64,000 nucleotides of DNA from Pseudomonadota bacterium (GCA_023386155.1 JAEWKH010000015.1:7293-71292); one strand, 5' to 3'; positions 51,901 to 61,864 are shown, counted from the stretch's first letter. Translations and numbers: made by a program. The notes: generated by a model from the letters alone, not told the origin.

Positions 51901-52269
51901 ATGACGCAGACAGATATCTCTGATCGCTCCAAGTCACTGGAAGAATTGGAGGGCGTATACTGGCCTAAAGTCGATTTCGAATCCTACGTTGTTCGAACAA
52001 CACATGCACTTCGAAAAAAACCTCTCAATACTCTAACCGTTGAGGAGGTCAGAGTTGGGATAAGGCAAAAGGTTGGATTGCCGTATCTTGTGCCTATCGC
52101 ACTTGAGTGGCTCAAAGACGATCCGTGGAGCAGTGGTGATTTATATGAGGGTGACCTTTTTCAAGCTGTTCTTCACGTGTCAAAAGAATTTTGGGATTGC
52201 AGACGTGATCTGCGAGAGAAGTTCGAAGCAATAGCGAAAATCATCCCAGCTAATGACATTCAAAAATAG
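51901..52269 (+). CDS. CdiI-type contact-dependent inhibition immunity protein (orphan)
   Basis: 122 residues from ATG 51901. The sequence SLEELEGVYWPKVDFESYVV, then RKKPLNTLTVEEVRVGIRQK (about 38-57) and GLPYLVPIALEWLKDDPWSS matches the small immunity protein family linked to CdiA/Rhs-type toxins in many soil bacteria. These proteins bind and block one specific toxin domain. No toxin gene flanks it; it sits between a lipoprotein gene and mutB. Its GC content is far below its neighbours, pointing to recent gain. The identification is by sequence resemblance only. Confidence 0.7.
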   Translation: MTQTDISDRSKSLEELEGVYWPKVDFESYVVRTTHALRKKPLNTLTVEEVRVGIRQKVGLPYLVPIALEWLKDDPWSSGDLYEGDLFQAVLHVSKEFWDCRRDLREKFEAIAKIIPANDIQK

Positions 52270-52291
52270 TCTGGATGGCTGAGAAATAGAA

Positions 52292-54454
52292 CTACTCCGC
52301 CGCCTGTTTCGGCCCGTAACCGAGCCGCTTGTTCAGGTCTGCGAGCAGGTTCACGGCCGCATCGGCGATCACGGTGCCGGGCGGGAAGATGGCCGAGGCG
52401 CCGGCCTGATGCAGCGCATCGAAATCCTGCGGCGGGATCACGCCGCCGACCACGATCATGATGTCGTCGCGGCCGAACTTGGCGAGTTCGCCCTTCAGCT
52501 CCGGCACCAGGGTCAGGTGGCCGGCCGCCAGCGACGACACGCCGATGATGTGCACGTCGTTCTCGATCGCCTGGCGGGCGGCTTCCGCCGGCGTGGCGAA
52601 GAGCGGGCCGATATCGACATCGAAGCCGAGATCGGCGAAGGCCGAGGCGATCACCTTCTGGCCGCGGTCGTGCCCGTCCTGGCCCATCTTGGCGACGAGA
52701 ATGCGCGGGCGGCGCCCGTCGTCGTGCTCGAACTGATCCACCAGTTGGCGCACCTTCTCCACGGCTGGCGACGCCATGCCGACCTCCCGTTTGTACACGC
52801 CCGAGATCGCCTTGATCTCCGCGCGGTGACGGCCCCAGACCTTCTCCAGCGCATCGGAAATCTCGCCCACCGTCGCCTTCGCCCGCGCGGCCTTCACGGC
52901 GAGGTCGAGCAGGTTGCCCTCGCCGGATGCCGCCTGCGACAGGGCGGCAAGCGCCGCATCCACGTCGGCCTGGCTGCGCTCGGCCTTCAGGCACTTCAGC
53001 TTCTCGATCTGGCTAGCGCGCACGGCGGCGTTGTCCACCTTCAGGATATCGATGGAGGCCTCGTCCGTGGTGCGGTAGGCGTTGACGCCGATGATCTTCT
53101 GGTGGCCGGAATCGATGCGCGCCTGCGTGCGCGCCGCGGCCTCCTCGATCTTCAGTTTCGGGATGCCTGCCTCGATGGCCTTCGCCATGCCGCCGAGTTC
53201 CTCGACCTCCTGGATGTGGCTCCAGGCCTTCTGCGCGAGCTCGTAGGTGAGGCGCTCGACGTAGTAGGAGCCGCCCCAGGGATCGATGATGCGCGTGGTG
53301 CCGCTCTCCTGCTGCAGGAAGAGCTGCGTGTTGCGGGCGATGCGGGCGGAGAAATCGGTCGGCAGCGCCAGCGCCTCGTCGAGGGCGTTGGTGTGCAGCG
53401 ACTGGGTATGGCCCTGCGTGGCCGCCATCGCCTCGATGCAGGTGCGGGTGACGTTGTTGAACACGTCCTGCGCGGTCAGCGACCAGCCGGATGTCTGCGA
53501 ATGGGTGCGCAAGGGGAGCGATTTCTCGTTCTGCGGGTTGAAGCCTTTCACGAGCTTCGCCCAGAGAAGGCGCGCGGCGCGCATCTTGGCGACTTCCATG
53601 AAGAAGTTCATGCCCACCGCCCAGAAGAACGACAGGCGCGGCGCGAACTGGTCGATGGTGAGCCCCGCCTGGATGCCGGCGCGGATGTATTCGACGCCGT
53701 CGGCGAGCGTGTAGGCGAGCTCGAGGTCCTGCGTCGCGCCCGCCTCCTGCATGTGGTAGCCCGAGATCGAGATCGAGTTGAACTTCGGCATGTTGGCCGA
53801 GGTATAGGCGAAGATGTCCGAGATGATGCGCATCGACCCCTTGGGCGGGTAGATGTAGGTGTTGCGCACCATGAACTCCTTCAGGATGTCGTTCTGGATC
53901 GTGCCCGACAGCTGGCTCGCCGCCACGCCCTGTTCCTCGGCCGCGACGATGTAGAGCGCGAGGATCGGCAGCACGGCGCCGTTCATGGTCATCGACACGC
54001 TCATCCGGTCGAGCGGGATGCCGGCAAACAGCGTGCGCATGTCGTAGATGGAATCGATGGCGACGCCCGCCATGCCGACATCGCCCGCCACGCGCGGATG
54101 GTCGGAATCGTAGCCGCGATGGGTGGCGAGATCGAAGGCGACCGACAGGCCCTTCTGGCCGGCCGCGAGGTTGCGGCGGTAGAAGGCGTTGGAATCCTCG
54201 GCCGTCGAGAAGCCCGCGTACTGGCGCACGGTCCAGGGCTGGTTCACGTACATGGTGGGGTAGGGACCGCGCAGGTAGGGCGCGATGCCCGGAAGCGTGT
54301 CGAGGAAGTCGAGGCCCGCACGGTCCTGTGGCCCATAGGCGGCCCTGACCGCAATCCCCTCCGGCGTCAGCCAGGGCTCGGAGGCGGGCTGCGGGAAGGA
54401 CGCCAGGGGGGCGTCCTGAAAAGCGACGCTTGAGAAATCCGGGATGCTGGTCAT
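52292..54454 (-). CDS. mutB: Methylmalonyl-CoA mutase, large (catalytic) subunit
   Basis: 720 residues from ATG 54454 (AAGG upstream; ATG 54505 is an alternative). The TIM-barrel half begins with [20 protein letters not shown] and has [20 protein letters not shown] and the substrate-binding [12 protein letters not shown]. The C-terminal B12 domain carries [20 protein letters not shown] (base-off Asp-x-His-x-x-Gly). It rearranges R-methylmalonyl-CoA to succinyl-CoA in propionate and ethylmalonyl-CoA pathways. The small subunit gene lies upstream on the same strand, with one small gene between. Confidence 0.97.
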   Translation of the reverse strand: MTSIPDFSSVAFQDAPLASFPQPASEPWLTPEGIAVRAAYGPQDRAGLDFLDTLPGIAPYLRGPYPTMYVNQPWTVRQYAGFSTAEDSNAFYRRNLAAGQKGLSVAFDLATHRGYDSDHPRVAGDVGMAGVAIDSIYDMRTLFAGIPLDRMSVSMTMNGAVLPILALYIVAAEEQGVAASQLSGTIQNDILKEFMVRNTYIYPPKGSMRIISDIFAYTSANMPKFNSISISGYHMQEAGATQDLELAYTLADGVEYIRAGIQAGLTIDQFAPRLSFFWAVGMNFFMEVAKMRAARLLWAKLVKGFNPQNEKSLPLRTHSQTSGWSLTAQDVFNNVTRTCIEAMAATQGHTQSLHTNALDEALALPTDFSARIARNTQLFLQQESGTTRIIDPWGGSYYVERLTYELAQKAWSHIQEVEELGGMAKAIEAGIPKLKIEEAAARTQARIDSGHQKIIGVNAYRTTDEASIDILKVDNAAVRASQIEKLKCLKAERSQADVDAALAALSQAASGEGNLLDLAVKAARAKATVGEISDALEKVWGRHRAEIKAISGVYKREVGMASPAVEKVRQLVDQFEHDDGRRPRILVAKMGQDGHDRGQKVIASAFADLGFDVDIGPLFATPAEAARQAIENDVHIIGVSSLAAGHLTLVPELKGELAKFGRDDIMIVVGGVIPPQDFDALHQAGASAIFPPGTVIADAAVNLLADLNKRLGYGPKQAAE

Positions 54455-54570
54455 GGCCTTGGAACGGATGCCCTCGACGGATGAAACAATATGAATTGCC
54501 GTCATTCTAGGGCATCCGGCACGGGGATGCTATCGGCGCATGGTCGGAGACAGTGCGCCCGGCCCCCTCG

Positions 54571-54942
54571 TCACCCCCGCTTCTCCGCGTTCCAGTAGCC
54601 CGAGCAGACCCGCCCGCCCGAGGTCGACCAGGTGCCGCGGCCGGTACTGCCCGACAGGCGGCCGGAGACGTTGGCCCGGTCCTGCCCGCGGGAGATGCTC
54701 GCGGAAACGGAGCCGTTCGGCCGCACCTGGCCGTTCACGTTGAAGTTCTCCGGTCCGCCATAGCGGGCGCGGCCGTTCTGGACGACGACCGCATAGCGAT
54801 AGGCCCGGTCGCAGGCGCCCTTCTCGGTGACGACCTCCACGCTCCAGTTGCCGTCGTGGCGATTGGCCGGGGCCGCAAGCGCGCTGCCGGCCAGAAGGGT
54901 GCCGAGGCCGAGGGCCACAGCCAGGCGCTTCGTCAAGGTCAA
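54571..54942 (-). CDS. Small exported protein of unknown function
   Basis: About 123 residues if started at TTG 54942 (GAGAGGAG upstream); a TTG at 54987 is possible. No ATG is available. A signal peptide (LAVALGLGTLLAGSALA-AP) is followed by a beta-rich domain with two Cys: NWSVEVVTEKGACDRAYRYA (about 31-50), then ISRGQDRANVSGRLSGSTGR and GTWSTSGGRVCSGYWNAEKR. Such short periplasmic domains with CDRAYRY and a C-terminal CxGxW are common in Hyphomicrobiales; no function is known. It sits between mutA and mutB without obvious link. Confidence 0.7.
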   Translation of the reverse strand: MTLTKRLAVALGLGTLLAGSALAAPANRHDGNWSVEVVTEKGACDRAYRYAVVVQNGRARYGGPENFNVNGQVRPNGSVSASISRGQDRANVSGRLSGSTGRGTWSTSGGRVCSGYWNAEKRG

Positions 54943-54991
54943 AACCGCGCTCCTCTCGGTCTGCAATCGCCGGGAGGAGCGTCCCAAAGCC

Positions 54992-56980
54992 TTAAGCGCC
55001 GGCCTCGTCGAGGGCCTGGGTCAGAACCTTGAGGGTGTCGCACCCGGCATAGATGAAGGTGGTGATGCCGGCTCGGGTCAGCCGCTCTTCGTGCTCCCCT
55101 GGCCGTCCTGCGAGGTAGATGAGGGACGATCCGGCCGAACGCAAGGTTTCTGCGGCATCTTCGGCATGTCGTTCGTAAATTTCATCTGTCGAGCAGATGC
55201 AGGAGAGCTTGGCTTTGCTTGCCAGGTAGGCCTGCCGAAGCTTGTCGTTGTCCGAGAAGCCGTCATTCGTCACGGCTTCTATTCCGCCGGTCTCGAAGAA
55301 GTTCTTGGCGAAGGTCGCCCGCGCCGTGAAGGCCGAGATCGGGCCGAGGCAGGCGAGGAAGATTCGGGGCCGTTCCCCGGTCCTCGCCACATGCGCGTCC
55401 GCACGGTCCCGCAACCGCTCGAACGGCTCGGCCGTCCGGTGGGACGACAGGGGAGCGATGGCGACCGGCGAGGGGCCGGCCGCGGTGCCGACGAGCTGGG
55501 GCAGGGTGGCTCCCTGTGCCGCCATCTGGACGAGGGCGGGGAAGGTGGTTTCCGCTCCCTCTTTCCCTTCCCCCTTGTGGGGAGGGGTGGGGGTGTTGGC
55601 GTCAGGGCTTGAGGAGGAGGGCTCGTCCGGAGCGGCCATCAGCACCGTCACGTCCGCCTCGGCGATGTTCGGGAACTCGCTCGTGCCGGTGATCGGCTCC
55701 CTGCGGGTGGCGACGGCCTTCTCGCGCTGTGCCCTGACGTTGGCGATGCGCGCCTGGAGCCGGTCGCCCTTGAGGCTCTCCAGGATGCCGCCCTCGCGTT
55801 CGATTTCCTGGAACAGCCCCCAGGCCTTCTCGCAGAGGGCGTCGGTGAGCGCCTCGAACCCTCCGGCGCCGGCCGCCGGGTCGGCCACGCGGGCGAGGTT
55901 CGACTCGTCGAGCAGGATGGCCTGGGTGTTGCGGGCGATCCGGCGGGCGAAGGCATCGGGCAGGCCGAGCGCCGCCGTGAAGGGCAGGACCGTGATCGCA
56001 TCCGCCCCGCCGATCCCGGCCGAGAAGGCGGCCAGCGTGGTGCGCAGCATGTTCACCCATGGGTCGCGCCGGGTGGTCATGCGCCAGGCCGTCTCCGCAT
56101 GCAGGCGGATCGGCCTCGGCTCCAGGCTGCAGGCCTGCTCCACCCGCGCCCAGAGGCGGCGCAGCGCGCGCAGCTTCGCCACGGTGAGGAACTCGTCCGC
56201 ATCGGCCACCAGCAGGAAGGAGAGCGCCCGGCGCGCGGCGTCGAGCGGATGCCCCTGCGCTTCCAAGGCGCGCAGATAGCCGATCCCCGTCGCCAGCACG
56301 GCGGCGAGCTCCTGCGCCTCGCTGGCGCCCGCCTCGTGATAGACGCGCCCGTCGGCCAGGAAGGCGCGGCCGGCAAAGCCCTGCTTCGTCAGATGGCCGA
56401 GGGTGTCGCCCATGCGCTGCGCCATCGCGTCCCAGGACGCCGACATGCGTCCCTGGGCCGCCATGGCGCCGATGGGGTCGAGGCCGAGATCGATCGAGAG
56501 ATCGGAGAGCCCGTGGCCGCGCCGCTCGGCCAGGGCGAGGATCAGCGCTGCCATCTGGCGGCCATGCCCGCCCGCGTCGAGGCGCAGGTGGATGAGGTCG
56601 AGCATCACGCCGGACAGGGCCCGGTCGAGGGCGTCGAGGCCGTCGATCCCGACGCCGAAGCCGCGGGCGGCGGGCGCCTTGCGGGTGACGAGCGTCAGCG
56701 CGTCGGCGCCGCCTTCGAGGTCCAGCAGGGCGAGCTCGTTCGCCTTCTGCGGATCCGGATGGTCGACCCGCTGCGCCACGCGCCAGCGGCCGGGCCGCTC
56801 GCGGCTGACCGGTTCCGCTCCTTCGGCTTTCGGATAGAGCGGCTGGATCGCGATGCCGTCATGGGTGCGGGAGACGAGCTTCTTCTCGAAGTCCGCGCCT
56901 TTCAGGACGCCTTCGACCAGCGCGAGCCATCGCTCGCGGGTGGCCTGCGGGAAGTCGGCGGCGAGGGAGAGATCGTCCAT
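54992..56980 (-). CDS. mutA: Methylmalonyl-CoA mutase, small subunit
   Basis: 662 residues. It has the mutase barrel (LDLIHLRLDAGGHGRQMAAL; RIARNTQAILLDESNLARVA) and a C-terminal B12-like domain (RPRIFLACLGPISAFTARAT, IYLAGRP) without the Asp-x-His-x-x-Gly motif, as expected for the non-catalytic subunit that forms a heterodimer with MutB. The linker between the domains (about 455-475) is encoded partly by a GC-rich repeat element (55563-55597), giving TPTPPHKGEGKEG. The reading frame stays open, so the gene is probably functional. Confidence 0.95.
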   Translation of the reverse strand: MDDLSLAADFPQATRERWLALVEGVLKGADFEKKLVSRTHDGIAIQPLYPKAEGAEPVSRERPGRWRVAQRVDHPDPQKANELALLDLEGGADALTLVTRKAPAARGFGVGIDGLDALDRALSGVMLDLIHLRLDAGGHGRQMAALILALAERRGHGLSDLSIDLGLDPIGAMAAQGRMSASWDAMAQRMGDTLGHLTKQGFAGRAFLADGRVYHEAGASEAQELAAVLATGIGYLRALEAQGHPLDAARRALSFLLVADADEFLTVAKLRALRRLWARVEQACSLEPRPIRLHAETAWRMTTRRDPWVNMLRTTLAAFSAGIGGADAITVLPFTAALGLPDAFARRIARNTQAILLDESNLARVADPAAGAGGFEALTDALCEKAWGLFQEIEREGGILESLKGDRLQARIANVRAQREKAVATRREPITGTSEFPNIAEADVTVLMAAPDEPSSSSPDANTPTPPHKGEGKEGAETTFPALVQMAAQGATLPQLVGTAAGPSPVAIAPLSSHRTAEPFERLRDRADAHVARTGERPRIFLACLGPISAFTARATFAKNFFETGGIEAVTNDGFSDNDKLRQAYLASKAKLSCICSTDEIYERHAEDAAETLRSAGSSLIYLAGRPGEHEERLTRAGITTFIYAGCDTLKVLTQALDEAGA
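55563..55597. repeat. GC-rich repeat element embedded in mutA
   Basis: CCCTTCCCCCTTGTGGGGAG and the following GGTGGGGGTGTTGG match the left arm of the intergenic element at 47791-47831. It is in frame within the inter-domain linker of MutA. Confidence 0.75.
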
Positions 56981-57063
56981 GGGTGTTCCCGTCCGGAAGA
57001 GAGCGCTTCAATGGTGCCGGACAATACCGGGACGAGAAGAGGGTGGGAATGCCCCAAAGGATG

Positions 57064-57185
57064 GGTGCATCACACTGTCATTCCGAGGCGGCTCGCAAGA
57101 GCCGAGCCCGGAATCCATGGCCACCGACGAGTCGAGGTTGGAGTGCCGTCCGTGTCGATGGATCCCCGCCTTCGCGGGGATGACA
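57064..57185. repeat. Intergenic repeat with CCCCGCCTTCGCGGGG hairpin
   Basis: Between mutA and the DUF2267-like gene. CCCCGCCTTCGCGGGGATGA (57166-57185) forms a short tetraloop hairpin, and GTCATTCCGAGGCGGCTCGC (57079-57098) is also palindromic. Both are of a type scattered through many proteobacterial genomes. Confidence 0.55.
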
Positions 57186-57196
57186 TCGGAACCGGA

Positions 57197-57577
57197 TCAA
57201 ACGAACTGCGACAGGCCGGGGATCGAGCCCATGATGGCGCCCATCGTGTCCTCGCCGGCCTTCTCGCGGCCATAGGCGAAGAGTTCCTTGCCGAGCGGCT
57301 GCATCTGGCCCATGGAGACGCCTGCGCCCATGAGCTGGCCGCCGAGCGCCATCACGCCGCCGCCCATGGAGCCCATCATGCCCATGAGGCCGCCACCGCC
57401 GCCGCTCTTGGATTCGTCGATGGCTTCCTGGGCGCCCGGCAGGGCCGAGATCAGCTGGTTGACCTCGTTCTGCGGTCCCTCTTTCTGAAGGTAGCCCAGG
57501 ATGATGCCGATGGCCTTGCGGGCGGTTGCCTGGTCGAGGCCGGTCTTCTGCGTCACGCGGGCGATGAGTTCTTCCAT
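57197..57577 (-). CDS. DUF2267-like small protein with Gly/Met-rich middle
   Basis: 126 residues from ATG 57577 (AGGAGA upstream). The first 55 residues (LIARVTQKTGLDQATARKAI then ILGYLQKEGP) form a helical domain resembling DUF2267-type proteins. Residues 57-90 are unusually rich in Gly and Met (SGGGGGLMGMMGSMGGGVMA), perhaps membrane-interacting, and the end is amphipathic. It is probably cytoplasmic or peripheral; function unknown. Family assignment is tentative. Confidence 0.72.
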   Translation of the reverse strand: MEELIARVTQKTGLDQATARKAIGIILGYLQKEGPQNEVNQLISALPGAQEAIDESKSGGGGGLMGMMGSMGGGVMALGGQLMGAGVSMGQMQPLGKELFAYGREKAGEDTMGAIMGSIPGLSQFV

Positions 57578-57801
57578 CTGATTCTCCTGAACTGGGACGG
57601 GGACGATAGTTCACAGCTAAACTATTAAATCAAGGAATCCGAGAGTGGAAACTCACCACAAGCCATCTAAGATCCTTATCGCATCGTGTAGACCCGCAGG
57701 ACCGCGCTGGCGCAAGGCGGATCCGGTTCTCCGCTGACGACGATGCGCTGTTGAAAGGGGCATCGGACCGGATCCGACGCTCCGGATCCTGGAGTGACAC
57801 G

Positions 57802-59340
57802 ATGCTCGAAGACGGGAAGATCTTTATCGGCAAAAGCACCAAGCCGGAATACCTGGACCTGCGGCTCGCCAACCGCCACGGGCTGGTGACGGGTGCCACG
57901 GGCACGGGCAAGACCGTGTCGCTCCAGGTGCTGGCGGAAGGCTTCTCCAATGCGGGCGTCCCGGTCTTCGCCGCCGACATCAAGGGCGATCTCTCCGGCA
58001 TGGCGGCTCCCGGCAATGGCAAGGAGCCCCTGGTCAAACGGGCCAAGGAAATCGGCATCGAGTACGTGCCGGACAAGTTCCCGGTGGTGTTCTGGGACCT
58101 GTTCGGCGAGCAGGGCCATCGGGTGCGGGCCACCATTTCCGAGATGGGGCCGCTGCTGCTCTCGCGTCTGCTCGACCTCAACGACACGCAGGAAGGCGTG
58201 CTCAACATCGCCTTCCGCGTCGCCGACGAGCAGGGGTTGCTGCTGCTCGACCTGAAGGACCTGCGCGCGCTGCTGCAGCTCATCTCCGACAATGCGAGCC
58301 AGCTCACCACCACCTACGGCAATGTGTCCAAGGCCACCATCGGGACGATCCAGCGCCAGCTTCTCGTGCTCGAGAACCAGCAGGGCGACGAGTTCCTCGG
58401 CGAGCCGGCGCTCGACATCAAGGACCTGATGCGCACGGATCGCGACGGGCGCGGCGTCGTCAACATCCTGGCGGCGGACAAGCTCATGAGCAATCCGCGC
58501 CTCTACGCCACATTCCTCCTGTGGCTGATGTCCGAGCTGTTCGAGGAGCTGCCGGAGGTCGGCGACCTCGATCAGCCCAAGATCGTCTTCTTCTTCGACG
58601 AGGCGCATCTGCTCTTCAACGATGCGCCCAAGGCGCTGATCGAGACGGTGGAGCGCGTGGTGCGCCTCATCCGCTCGAAAGGCGTCGGCGTCTACTTCAT
58701 CACGCAGAACCCTGTCGATATTCCCGAAACCGTCCTGGCGCAGCTCGGCAACCGGGTGCAGCACGCCCTTCGCGCCTACACGCCGCGCGAGCAGAAGGCC
58801 GTGCGCGTGGCGGCGCAGACCTTCCGCCAGAATCCCGCCTTCGACACGGAAAAGGCCATCACCGAGCTCGGCGTCGGCGAGGCCCTGGTCTCGATGCTGG
58901 AAGGCAAGGGCGCTCCTTCCATGGTGGAGCGCACGTTGATCGCGCCGCCCATGGCGCAGGTGGGGCCGATCGAGCTCGGCGAGCGTCAGCAGGTCATCGC
59001 GTCGAGTCCCCTGCGCGGCAAGTACGACCAGCCGGTCGATCCGGAATCCGCCTACGAGCTGCTCGCCAAGCGCGCCGAGCAGGCCGCCGCCGAGGCCAAG
59101 GCGGCGGAAGGGGGCGGCGGCATCCTCGACATGATCGGCGGCCTTTTCGGAACGACTGGCGCCCGCAAGGGCTCGATGACCGTGACGCAGCGGGTGACCC
59201 GCGAGGTGACGAGGACCATCGTCAACCAGACGGTGGGCAACCTCGCGGCCGAGATCGGCAAGACCATCGGCGGCCGCCAGGGCGGTTCCATCGGCCGCGC
59301 CATCGTGCGCGGGACCCTGGGCGGCCTGCTGAGGCGGTAG
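57802..59340 (+). CDS. HerA-like / YjgR (DUF853) ATPase
   Basis: 512 residues from ATG 57802 (GGAG upstream). A P-loop ATPase: [20 protein letters not shown] (Walker A about 30-37), [12 protein letters not shown], Walker [15 protein letters not shown] (about 266-279) and the sensor-like [12 protein letters not shown]. The layout is the YjgR/DUF853 group of HerA-FtsK-type ATPases, hexameric DNA or protein translocases whose cellular task is unsettled. C-terminal residues 430-512 are Ala/Gly-rich with [20 protein letters not shown], probably a coiled region. Not adjacent to NurA or Sir2 genes, so a defence role is not indicated here. Confidence 0.9.
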   Translation: MLEDGKIFIGKSTKPEYLDLRLANRHGLVTGATGTGKTVSLQVLAEGFSNAGVPVFAADIKGDLSGMAAPGNGKEPLVKRAKEIGIEYVPDKFPVVFWDLFGEQGHRVRATISEMGPLLLSRLLDLNDTQEGVLNIAFRVADEQGLLLLDLKDLRALLQLISDNASQLTTTYGNVSKATIGTIQRQLLVLENQQGDEFLGEPALDIKDLMRTDRDGRGVVNILAADKLMSNPRLYATFLLWLMSELFEELPEVGDLDQPKIVFFFDEAHLLFNDAPKALIETVERVVRLIRSKGVGVYFITQNPVDIPETVLAQLGNRVQHALRAYTPREQKAVRVAAQTFRQNPAFDTEKAITELGVGEALVSMLEGKGAPSMVERTLIAPPMAQVGPIELGERQQVIASSPLRGKYDQPVDPESAYELLAKRAEQAAAEAKAAEGGGGILDMIGGLFGTTGARKGSMTVTQRVTREVTRTIVNQTVGNLAAEIGKTIGGRQGGSIGRAIVRGTLGGLLRR

Positions 59341-59370
59341 CGCCGGCCGGCACGGCATCCGGTGTCGACG

Positions 59371-59829
59371 ATGCCCGACATCCGCCTCGCACGACCTGAG
59401 GATCGCGCCGCCGTCGAAGCGATCGTCCAGGCCGCCTATGCGCCGTATATCCCGCTCATCGGGCAAAGGCCCGGGCCGATGCTGGACGATTATGCCGACC
59501 TCATCGCGAAGGGCTGCGTCCATGTGCTCGTCGAGGGGAACGAGGTGGCTGGGCTCCTCGTGCTCCTGCCCGACGACGGGGCCATGCTTCTCGACAACGT
59601 GGCCGTCCGTCCCGATCGGCACGGGCGCGGCTATGGTCGCGCGCTGATCGCCTTCGCGGAAAGGCTCGCCCGCGGGCGCGGGTTCAAGGCCATCCGGCTC
59701 TATACGAACGAGGCCATGACCGGGAACATCGCTCTCTACGGGCGTCTCGGCTTCGTGGAGACCCATCGGGGCGACGAGAAGGGGTTCCGGCGCGTCTACA
59801 TGACGAAGCTGCTGGCTCCCGTGCCGTGA
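59371..59829 (+). CDS. GNAT family N-acetyltransferase
   Basis: 152 residues from ATG 59371 (GTG 59362 possible). It shows the GNAT core: IRLARPEDRAAVEAIVQAAY (4-23), LLDNVAVRPDRHGRGYGRAL with the acetyl-CoA pyrophosphate loop Arg-x-x-Gly-x-Gly/Ala (about 85-93), and the terminal ALYGRLGFVETHRGDEKGFR. It transfers an acetyl group from acetyl-CoA to an amine on an unknown small molecule or protein. It starts 30 bp after the HerA-like gene, so co-transcription is likely. Confidence 0.88.
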   Translation: MPDIRLARPEDRAAVEAIVQAAYAPYIPLIGQRPGPMLDDYADLIAKGCVHVLVEGNEVAGLLVLLPDDGAMLLDNVAVRPDRHGRGYGRALIAFAERLARGRGFKAIRLYTNEAMTGNIALYGRLGFVETHRGDEKGFRRVYMTKLLAPVP

Positions 59830-59908
59830 GGCTAAACCTCGTACTTGCGATGAGCAGGGCGATGGGGGTACGTCTTGGGACGACCCTTCCACAAGGCAGA
59901 TCATCTCC

Positions 59909-61291
59909 ATGTCCCATCTCGACCAAGTCCTGCAGCGGATCGATTCCGATCTCGACGCCTCCCTCGAGCGGCTGTTCCAGTGGCTGAAAGTGCCCTCGAT
60001 CTCCACCGATCCGGCCTACAAGGATCATTGCCGCATGGCCGGGCAGTGGCTCGTCGATGAACTGAAGGGCATCGGCATCGAGGCCTCCTTACGCGAGACG
60101 GGCGGGCATCCGGTGGTGCTCGGCCATGCGGGCGGCGATGCGAAGCTGCATGTGCTCTTCTACGGCCATTACGACGTGCAGCCGGTCGATCCGCTCGAAC
60201 TGTGGGAGAGGCCGCCCTTCGAGCCGCGCATCATCACGCTTCCCGACGGCCGCAAGGCCATCAGCGCCCGCGGCTCCGCCGACGACAAGGGCCAGGTGAT
60301 GACCTTCGTGGAGGCCTGCCGCGCCTGGAAGGCCGTGACGGGCTCGCTGCCGATCAGCATCACGTTCCTCGTCGAGGGCGCGGAGGAGGACGGCTCCAAG
60401 TTCCTGCCGGAATTCATCGTCGCCAACAAGGACGAGCTGAAGGCCGATGTGGCCCTCGTCTGCGACACCGGCATGTGGGATCAGGATACGCCCGCGATCA
60501 CGTCCTCCCTGCGCGGCATGGTCTATGAGGAAGTGATCGTGCGCTGCGCGGACCGCGACCTGCATTCCGGCTCCTTCGGCGGCGCGGCGCGCAATCCGAT
60601 CCATGTGCTCTCGAAGATCATCGCGGCCATCCACGACGACAACGGCCGGATCACGATTCAGGACTTCTACGAAGGCGTGCCGGAAACGCCGACGCAGGTT
60701 CTCGAGCAATGGAAGGGCCTCAATCTCACGGAGGAGGAATTCCTCGGCCAGGTCGGCCTGAAGCATTCCGCCGGCGAGAAGGGCCGCATGCTCATCGAGC
60801 AGATCCAGTCGCGCCCGACCTGCGACGTGAACGGCATCATCGGCGGCTATACGGGCGAGGGCACCAAGACCGTGATCGCCGCCGAGGCGCGCGCCAAGAT
60901 CTCCTTCCGCCTCGTGGGCGACCAGGACCCGGCGAAGATCTCCAAGAACTTCGAGGCCTTCGTGCGCGAGCGCATTCCCGCCGATTGCTCGGTGGAGTTC
61001 ATCCGGCACAAGGGCTCTCGCGCTCTCGCCCTTCCGCACGACTTCCCGGCGATTACGGCCGCGAAGTCGGCGCTGCACGACGAATGGCGGAAGGATCCCA
61101 TCGTCATCGGCATGGGCGGTTCGATCCCGGTCGGCGGCGACTTCAAGCGCACGCTCGGCCTCGACACGCTGTTCGTCGGCTTCGGTCTCGACGACGACCG
61201 CATCCATTCGCCGAACGAGAAATACGACCTCAAGAGCTTCCACAAAGGCACGCGCTCCTGGGCGCGGATTCTGGCCGCTCTGGCGAAGTAA
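59909..61291 (+). CDS. M20 family metallo-dipeptidase
   Basis: 460 residues, with AAGGCAGATCATCTCC before the ATG. Metal-binding HVLFYGHYDVQPVDPLELWE (His and Asp, about 80-89), ARGSADDKGQVMTFVEACRA (bridging Asp), VEGAEEDGSKFLPEF (catalytic Glu pair), DTGMWD, and a late HSPNEKYDLKSF His mark an M20 dipeptidase of the cytosolic non-specific (CNDP-like) kind. The dimerisation lid lies at about 200-370. It cleaves dipeptides in the cytoplasm; the peptide ABC importer at 28-33.7 kb is a distant but logical supplier. Confidence 0.93.
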   Translation: MSHLDQVLQRIDSDLDASLERLFQWLKVPSISTDPAYKDHCRMAGQWLVDELKGIGIEASLRETGGHPVVLGHAGGDAKLHVLFYGHYDVQPVDPLELWERPPFEPRIITLPDGRKAISARGSADDKGQVMTFVEACRAWKAVTGSLPISITFLVEGAEEDGSKFLPEFIVANKDELKADVALVCDTGMWDQDTPAITSSLRGMVYEEVIVRCADRDLHSGSFGGAARNPIHVLSKIIAAIHDDNGRITIQDFYEGVPETPTQVLEQWKGLNLTEEEFLGQVGLKHSAGEKGRMLIEQIQSRPTCDVNGIIGGYTGEGTKTVIAAEARAKISFRLVGDQDPAKISKNFEAFVRERIPADCSVEFIRHKGSRALALPHDFPAITAAKSALHDEWRKDPIVIGMGGSIPVGGDFKRTLGLDTLFVGFGLDDDRIHSPNEKYDLKSFHKGTRSWARILAALAK

Positions 61292-61313
61292 GGCAGGTCG
61301 TTGCGAGGCGAAG

Positions 61314-61667
61314 ATGCAGCGGTTCATCCAAAGGGCGCGGCATCTTCGGCATCGGCAAACGACTGCCGAGGCCTTGTTATGGCGGGCCTTGCGAAACCGG
61401 ATTCTGGCGCATTGGAAATTCCGGCGCCAGCATCCGATTGATAGGTTCGTCGTCGACTTTGTCTGCTTGGAAGGTAAGCTCGTCGTAGAGTTGGATGGGG
61501 CCACTCACTCGACGGATCAGCAGCTCCGGCAAGATACGGAGCGGACCTATATCATCGAAAAATGCGGCTACCACGTCATACGCTTCACCAATGCGGAGGT
61601 TTACGAGAACCTCAATGGCGTATTGGAAACGATTCTCGCAGAGCTTGAGCAGCGTGTTCATCTTTAG
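61314..61667 (+). CDS. DUF559 (Vsr-like) endonuclease-domain protein
   Basis: 117 residues. RQTTAEALLWRALRNRILAH (about 14-33), the KFRRQHPIDRFVVDFVCLEG core, and KLVVELDGATHSTDQQLRQD (Asp, Glu-x-Asp) fit the DUF559 family with a PD-(D/E)xK nuclease-like fold. The conserved ends (RTYIIEKCGYHVIRFTNAEV) are intact. Function in the cell is unknown; these genes are frequent, mobile-looking singletons in proteobacteria. Overall GC is somewhat lower than in neighbours. It lies 22 bp after the peptidase gene. Confidence 0.88.
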   Translation: MQRFIQRARHLRHRQTTAEALLWRALRNRILAHWKFRRQHPIDRFVVDFVCLEGKLVVELDGATHSTDQQLRQDTERTYIIEKCGYHVIRFTNAEVYENLNGVLETILAELEQRVHL

Positions 61668-61673
61668 AGAGGA

Positions 61674-61856
61674 GACGGGCAAGCCCGTCTCCCACCTCTC
61701 CCCATGCAAGTCGGGAACACCCGACTTGCATGGGGAGAGGTCGAGCGTAGCGAGGGTGAGGGGGAGAGCGCTTTCCGGATAGACCTGTAACCCCTCACCC
61801 GCGCCTGAAGGCGCGACCTCTCCCTCAGGGAGAGGTGGAGGGGCGAAGCGCCTGCT
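61674..61856. repeat. Intergenic palindromic repeats
   Basis: CTCCCCATGCAAGTCGGGAA and its inverted copy around 61725 (CCCGACTTGCATGGGGAGAG), then CCCTCACCC / CTCTCCCTCAGGGAGAGG units to 61856. Several inverted repeats, no gene; similar CTCTCCC-rich elements are typical of Hyphomicrobiales intergenic DNA. Confidence 0.7.
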
Positions 61857-61864
61857 TTAAGCCG

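Noticed and set aside
57802..59340. HerA-like ATPase as part of a phage-defence system
   Set aside because: No NurA, Sir2, DUF4297 or other defence partner is adjacent. The YjgR/DUF853 group is widespread and ordinary.
61314..61667. DUF559 protein as a Vsr repair or restriction enzyme
   Set aside because: No methyltransferase or restriction partner nearby; the family is a common singleton of unknown role.
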